A DNA stretch of 64,000 nt from CAXBDP01 sp963974465. GTDB lineage: Bacteria > Bacteroidota > Bacteroidia > Cytophagales > Cyclobacteriaceae. The DNA lies in assembly GCA_049340005.1 (NCBI GenBank), contig JBMPIY010000004.1; one strand, written 5' to 3'. Below, one piece after another: positions 61,568 through 64,000 of the stretch; position 1 is the first letter of the stretch, and each line of letters begins with the position of its first letter. Both the position numbers and the translations under genes were made by a program. The notes beneath the pieces are model-generated. The model had not been told where the DNA came from. It did not search any database and saw only the letters and a program-made list of their open reading frames with translations.

Positions 61568-62035
61568 TTAACTTACTTTAATCTTCTTAACAGGCTTTGA
61601 CACAGCCACCTCTTTCTTAGGAAGAGTCAAACGAAGGATCCCATTCTCATACTTTGCATCAATCTTATCGGTAAGTAGATTCTCAGGCAAAGAAAATGAG
61701 CGACTGAAAGAATTATAAGAAAATTCTCTTCTGCGATAGTTCTCTTTTTCCTCTTTCTTTTCTTCTTCTTTTTCTGCACTAACACTCAGAATACCATCAT
61801 GAACCTCAACTTTTAAATCATCGCGATTCAGTCCGGGCACCGCAAGTTCAATTTTATAATCCTTACCATTTTCAATGATATTCGCTTCAGGAATCACAAG
61901 AGAGCTGTCAAAATCAAGTAGATTCCCATCAAAATCGAGCATCGAAGGCCCGAAAAATCTGTCTGTGTTGAAGAATTCGTTTACCAAGCTTGGAAACGCT
62001 CTTCCATTTCCTTTTTTTGTTAATACGAGTGACAT
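61568..62035 (-). CDS. Small heat shock protein (Hsp20 family)
   Basis: ATP-independent holdase of 155 aa. The alpha-crystallin domain spans about residues 46-145: IIENGKDYKIELAVPGLNRDD, the DGILSVSAEKEEE strand, FSRSFSLPENL and the ENGILRLTLPKKE block before the C-terminal IxI-like KKIKVS end. The N-terminus (residues 1-45) is variable. It is a single gene with its own terminator. Its upstream gap has no clear TAnnTTTG box, and no heat-shock CIRCE-type inverted repeat was seen. Confidence 0.93.
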   Translation of the reverse strand: MSLVLTKKGNGRAFPSLVNEFFNTDRFFGPSMLDFDGNLLDFDSSLVIPEANIIENGKDYKIELAVPGLNRDDLKVEVHDGILSVSAEKEEEKKEEKENYRRREFSYNSFSRSFSLPENLLTDKIDAKYENGILRLTLPKKEVAVSKPVKKIKVS

Positions 62036-62298
62036 ATTTTTATTTATTTAGAGTTTTAACTGATAAGTTTAAAAACTAATCTAAGTTATTTATCATTAAT
62101 GACTTACGGAATGACAGAGATCACTAGGGTAGATGATTTATATCAGGAATTTGCGGAGAAATTCTGTCGATTTTTCCTTTCCTCAAACCCACATTCCATC
62201 AGAATGGCATGTTTATAGAATATTTACCGATAATTAGCAACGACTATGAAGGAGTCGAATGTATTGGGCACCTCATTCAAAATCCAATTCCTAGTTGC

Positions 62299-62331
62299 AG
62301 ACCCGCAAGGTTTCAGAAACCTTGCGGGTCT
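62299..62331. repeat. Perfect 16-bp hairpin AGACCCGCAAGGTTTC
   Basis: AGACCCGCAAGGTTTC and its exact complement flank a single A. It is GC-rich against an AT-rich background and followed by TTTAT on the plus strand, but no plus-strand gene precedes it. It lies within the 633-nt gap 62036-62668 that carries two REP-like copies and no gene. It looks like a member of a dispersed palindromic repeat family. Confidence 0.65.
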
Positions 62332-62390
62332 TTATCCATTTGTCTGAACTATGGAATAAGCGCCTACAAACCACTTTACAATTCTATAAA

Positions 62391-62452
62391 GCCGGATTAC
62401 AAATCCTCCTTATCTGTAGTTCGACATTGCAAATGGCGAACAGGTGGTTAAT
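62391..62452. repeat. REP-like two-hairpin repeat, copy C
   Basis: Nearly consensus: GGATTACAAATCC, then CTCCTTATCTGTAG, then TTCGACATT / AATGGCGAA and AACAGGTGGTTAA. Similarity to copy D extends about 40 nt upstream, so the full element is about 100 bp. It stands alone in the gap, not next to a gene end. Confidence 0.75.
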
Positions 62453-62529
62453 ATGATTTCCTTTTTTTGCTAGCTCCAGAGGAGCGAAATATCCATAGGA
62501 CAATGGAGAAGCACAAATCAATTTTACCG

Positions 62530-62570
62530 ACCGTAGGTGGGCGTCCCGCACAGACGTCTGAACCAAGGAT
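62530..62570. repeat. GC-rich segment, possible degraded repeat
   Basis: A stretch containing GGGCGTCCCGCACAGACGTC is GC-rich against an AT-rich gap and has short inverted blocks (GGGCG/CCCGC, GACGTC). It may be a remnant of another dispersed element. Nothing coding was seen. Confidence 0.3.
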
Positions 62571-62603
62571 AAAACTCCTAAAGACCGATTAGAATGTTAT
62601 AAA

Positions 62604-62663
62604 GTCGGATTACAAATCCTCCTTATCTGTAGTTCGACATTGCAAATGTCAAACAGTTGGTCA
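62604..62663. repeat. REP-like two-hairpin repeat, copy D
   Basis: GGATTACAAATCC, CTCCTTATCTGTAG, then TTCGACATT / AATGTCAAA (one mismatch) and CAGTTGGTCA. It ends 5 nt from the stop codon of the serine hydrolase gene, the same placement as copy A has to its gene. Confidence 0.75.
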
Positions 62664-62668
62664 AATTT

Positions 62669-63904
62669 CTATTTCCTATTCCATAGTTCCTTACCGAGAT
62701 ATAGTCTATTTGTCAGCAGCTCTTCATAAATAGCATTCGTATTATCTCCATTCAGAAAAATCAAATACCCATTTTTCGATTTTGGAAATAGTATAGCTAA
62801 TGTGCTAACTCCTGGGTCTTTTCCTGAATGTAAAATGGCATATTCATTATCGCTAAAACCTGTCAGAATTTCCCAGCCTAAACCAAAAAAATCATCTTCC
62901 TTAAGTTTAACCTGAGGTTTGAGCATTTCTGTGAATAGCTTTTCGGAAAGCTCTGCTCCATTTATAACATACTCCAAAAAATTTCCATAATCTTCAACGG
63001 TTGTCAAAAGGTTCGCTGCAGCATTTGCTTCATAGTATTTCGCAGTTTCTATCCTCTCTCCACTTTCATCAAAGTTTTGAGCATATCTTTTTTCTTCCAT
63101 TGTGGCATCCCACCAAAATCTTGTATCAGTCATTTTAGCCGGTTCAAACAAATGTTCTTTTGCTAATTCTTCTATGCTTCTCCCCAATTTATTTTCAACA
63201 GCCTTTCTCAGATATTCAAATCCTTCGCCTGAATACTGATACTTGGTTCCAGGTTCAAACTCAAAGGCCAGTTTGTTGGATTCGGACATATATCGCCAAT
63301 TCGGAAATCCCGTTTGATGCGTCAATACAAGCCTTGGCGTTAGTTTTTTGTGTCGCATATCTTGCCCTAGATCCGGATCTATCCAATATTTATATAAAGG
63401 CTCATCCAAGTCTAAAATTCCTTTATCAACAAGCTTTAAAATGGTAATGGCAAATATCGGTTTTGTAAGTGAAGCCACCTTGAATATGGTATTTAATGGC
63501 GCTTCCTCCTCCTTATCCAAAGTCCCATAAACCTCCACTTTTGATAACTTTCCATTTTCAATTATTCCAACTCCTAGCGCAGGCACATTGCTTTTCTTTA
63601 ATATCTGTTCGATACTCGTATCTCCAGCTTCCTCAAATGATGGATCCTGATGGTCATAGCTGAGCACCTCACTTAATTTCCAAATTTGGTCATGTACCAG
63701 CCACACATGTGTAAATTTTGCTGTACTCGTCCATATATCATCTTTGTCACGCTCTCTTAAGTAAAAATGATGAATCCCTTTCTGTATGGCTCCATATAAA
63801 ATTCCATTGTTGTAAAGAGGATAAACTTCTAGGCTTGTTTCTTCAATCTTTCGAATGGGTTTTTGTACAGCGTTTGAGCAAATGTATTTTTTAGTATTGT
63901 ACAA
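62669..63904 (-). CDS. Serine hydrolase (beta-lactamase class C-like) with truncated NTF2-like N-terminus
   Basis: A 411-aa ORF. Residues about 110-400 are a serine beta-lactamase-like hydrolase: SxxK in VASLTKPIFA, a YSGEGFEYL tyrosine motif and a HSGKDPG (HxG) motif. Residues 1-86 match the C-terminal part of an NTF2-like/DUF4440 domain (SLEVYPLYNNGILYGA ... AKFTHVWLVHD). The only start available is TTG at 63904. Homology-like sequence continues in frame to an in-frame TGA at 63965-63967 without an ATG, and there is no signal peptide. The gene is probably 5'-truncated or decayed, or it starts by a non-standard route. Confidence 0.6.
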   Translation of the reverse strand: MYNTKKYICSNAVQKPIRKIEETSLEVYPLYNNGILYGAIQKGIHHFYLRERDKDDIWTSTAKFTHVWLVHDQIWKLSEVLSYDHQDPSFEEAGDTSIEQILKKSNVPALGVGIIENGKLSKVEVYGTLDKEEEAPLNTIFKVASLTKPIFAITILKLVDKGILDLDEPLYKYWIDPDLGQDMRHKKLTPRLVLTHQTGFPNWRYMSESNKLAFEFEPGTKYQYSGEGFEYLRKAVENKLGRSIEELAKEHLFEPAKMTDTRFWWDATMEEKRYAQNFDESGERIETAKYYEANAAANLLTTVEDYGNFLEYVINGAELSEKLFTEMLKPQVKLKEDDFFGLGWEILTGFSDNEYAILHSGKDPGVSTLAILFPKSKNGYLIFLNGDNTNAIYEELLTNRLYLGKELWNRK

Positions 63905-64000
63905 AAAGATCGCCTTGTCCTGATGTAAGCTTCCCTGATATTTGGGCCATTTAAAAGTTTCTTTTCAGTTGTTATCAAAAGTAGGTGCCTGCTGCATGTA

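Noticed and set aside
62209..62451. 80-aa open frame in the gap after hsp20
   Set aside because: Built almost wholly from palindromic repeats; no protein-like composition.
1..64000. CRISPR arrays, tRNA or rRNA genes
   Set aside because: No regularly spaced direct repeats and no tRNA-like cloverleaf or rRNA segments were seen by eye.

Overview
The window looks like ordinary chromosome from an AT-rich Bacteroidota, most likely a member of the Cytophagales. Four things point there. Putative promoters follow the Bacteroidota TAnnTTTG (-7) form and Shine-Dalgarno sequences are weak or absent. The gene content is typical of the phylum: a long-form SecA without the zinc tail, a DUF4270 lipoprotein, an S16 protein with an acidic tail, a bacterial GGGP synthase, and a NtrC-type regulator in the kdp region. 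Many proteins have lipoprotein or outer-membrane-barrel signatures. Genes are dense on both strands. I saw no tRNA, rRNA, CRISPR array, prophage or intact insertion sequence.

Layout. 1-2.3 kb: 3'-truncated sucA. 2.6-5.0 kb: rpsP-rimM-trmD-rplS. 5.0-11 kb: dapF, secA, a SPOR lipoprotein and an M20 amidohydrolase. 11-20 kb: a PiT-like permease, a holin-like/GGGP-synthase cluster, an AraC regulator, acyl-CoA dehydrogenase, a zinc peptidase, heptose adenylyltransferase, and panD/panC. 20-27 kb: a half-length GT5 protein, a DUF4270 lipoprotein, glmS, a degenerate HCDH protein, ridA and gltX. 27-38.4 kb: a complete K+ uptake locus on the minus strand. It has a sigma-54-type response regulator, two small soluble proteins, three single-helix microproteins (one is KdpF), KdpA/B/C, a porin, a stand-alone KdpD sensor module and a separate histidine kinase. 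38.5-51.4 kb: MFS transporter, M1 aminopeptidase, lipoproteins, yifB/comM, gmhA, an MsbA-like ABC exporter and two tandem Wzi-like barrels. 51.6-59.8 kb: rpmE2, a GlmU-like protein, holB, a retropepsin/RimK pair, hemC, a cyclophilin lipoprotein, an RmlD-like reductase and a neurotransmitter-symporter-family transporter. 59.8-64 kb: CNNM-type CBS protein, hsp20 and a serine hydrolase with a damaged N-terminus. The genes in this last segment are separated by palindromic repeats.

The most notable signals: (1) the octamer GCGGGAGG, on either strand, occurs 37 times by hand count against roughly 0.5 expected, in a Chi-like or uptake-signal-like pattern; (2) unannotated microproteins lie in the kdp operon, where a [soluble protein + single-helix peptide] unit appears duplicated; (3) a family of two-hairpin REP-like repeats is confined to the last 4 kb and abuts gene 3' ends; (4) two intrinsic terminators are built into neighbouring genes.

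All counts and alignments were made by eye; no search was run.
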